Positions 5,965-6,201 of a DNA stretch of 6,201 bases are shown here, piece after piece. The stretch's first letter is position 1. The number at the start of each line of letters is the position of its first letter. The position numbers and the translations under genes were made by a program. Origin of the DNA: JALTID01 sp027004335 [NCBI: bacterium] (GTDB lineage: Bacteria; JALSQH01). The stretch spans positions 1 to 6,201 of the forward strand of contig JALTID010000239.1 of NCBI GenBank assembly GCA_027004335.1. The letters run 5' to 3'. The notes beneath the pieces were generated by a model. That model did not search any database, was not told where the DNA came from, and worked only from the letters and a program-made list of their open reading frames with translations.

Positions 5965-6201
5965 ATGGATCATGCGATGAGCGGTGGAACTCCTATTGCT
6001 CTTGCGGCTGATGAGATATATATGGATCACAATGCAGTCATGGGGCCAGTTGATCCGCAGCTTGGTGATATGCCAGCAGCAAGCCTTATTAAAATACCTG
6101 AGATGAAGTCTTATGAAAAAATAGAGGATAGAACTCTGGTCTTGATAGATTTGTCTAAAAAAGCGATAAAGCAGATATGTGATTTTGTGAACTGGATCCT
6201 T
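5965..6201 (+). CDS. SDH-family (ClpP-fold) serine protease, N-terminally truncated, runs off window
   Basis: The 79 codons visible here match the central part of the SDH family of membrane-anchored ClpP-class serine proteases (PF01972 type). HAMSGGTPIALAADEI carries the presumed nucleophile Ser6, followed by VMGPVDPQLGDMPAASL and the helix region ending in CDFVNWIL. The 3' end lies beyond the window. Family members are about 280 residues, with roughly 100 residues before the AMSGG motif: an N-terminal membrane anchor, the first half of the fold and an H-T-P-G-G-type oxyanion loop. None of that is present. The same frame has a stop (5953-5955) nine bases upstream, and the preceding DNA codes for rhomboid. 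The gene is therefore either an internal deletion placed just after a genuine start codon, a mis-joined assembly, or an unusual short variant. As it stands, a working protease is unlikely because half of the fold is missing. The ATG at 5977 is an alternative start but lies 16 bases from the ribosome site. Confidence 0.75.
   Translation, partial: MDHAMSGGTPIALAADEIYMDHNAVMGPVDPQLGDMPAASLIKIPEMKSYEKIEDRTLVLIDLSKKAIKQICDFVNWIL

Overview
The window looks like a piece of a low-GC, probably thermophilic or anaerobic bacterial chromosome. It is almost fully coding, has short or overlapping junctions, and uses AGA/AGG for arginine and ATA for isoleucine heavily. A lipobox signal peptide and strong GGAGGT-type ribosome sites point to Bacteria. 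The phylum cannot be fixed from this sequence alone; Thermotogota-like or WOR-3-like lineages are guesses from gene content.

Region 1 (1-3554, + strand) is the end of a transport operon. It holds the 3' part of a DppB/OppB-type ABC permease, a complete DppC/OppC-type permease, and a large glycoside hydrolase family 31 (GH31) lipoprotein. The genes overlap by 1 and 4 bases, so they are almost certainly co-transcribed and translationally coupled. The attached hydrolase suggests that this 'peptide-type' importer carries a glycoside or oligosaccharide. The hydrolase is closest in motifs to the YihQ sulfoquinovosidase branch of GH31, but several sulfonate-pocket positions differ.

Region 2 (3555-3944, - strand) is a small hotdog-fold thioesterase. 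It runs tail-to-tail against the GH31 gene with no base between the two stop codons. It has a good sigma-70-type promoter in the 135-bp divergent spacer (3945-4079).

Region 3 (4080-6201, + strand) is a second tight operon. It encodes a bacterial homologue of the archaeal/eukaryotic release factor (baeRF type, with a zinc ribbon and no GGQ), an intact rhomboid intramembrane protease, and an SDH-family (ClpP-fold, PF01972-type) serine protease that runs off the window. The last gene appears to lack its whole N-terminal part: a strong ribosome site and ATG sit directly before the Ser nucleophile motif, and the rhomboid gene occupies the space where the missing domain should be. This truncation and the ribosome-factor/membrane-protease grouping are the points most worth a second look. 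No RNA genes, CRISPR arrays, transposons or long repeats were seen.
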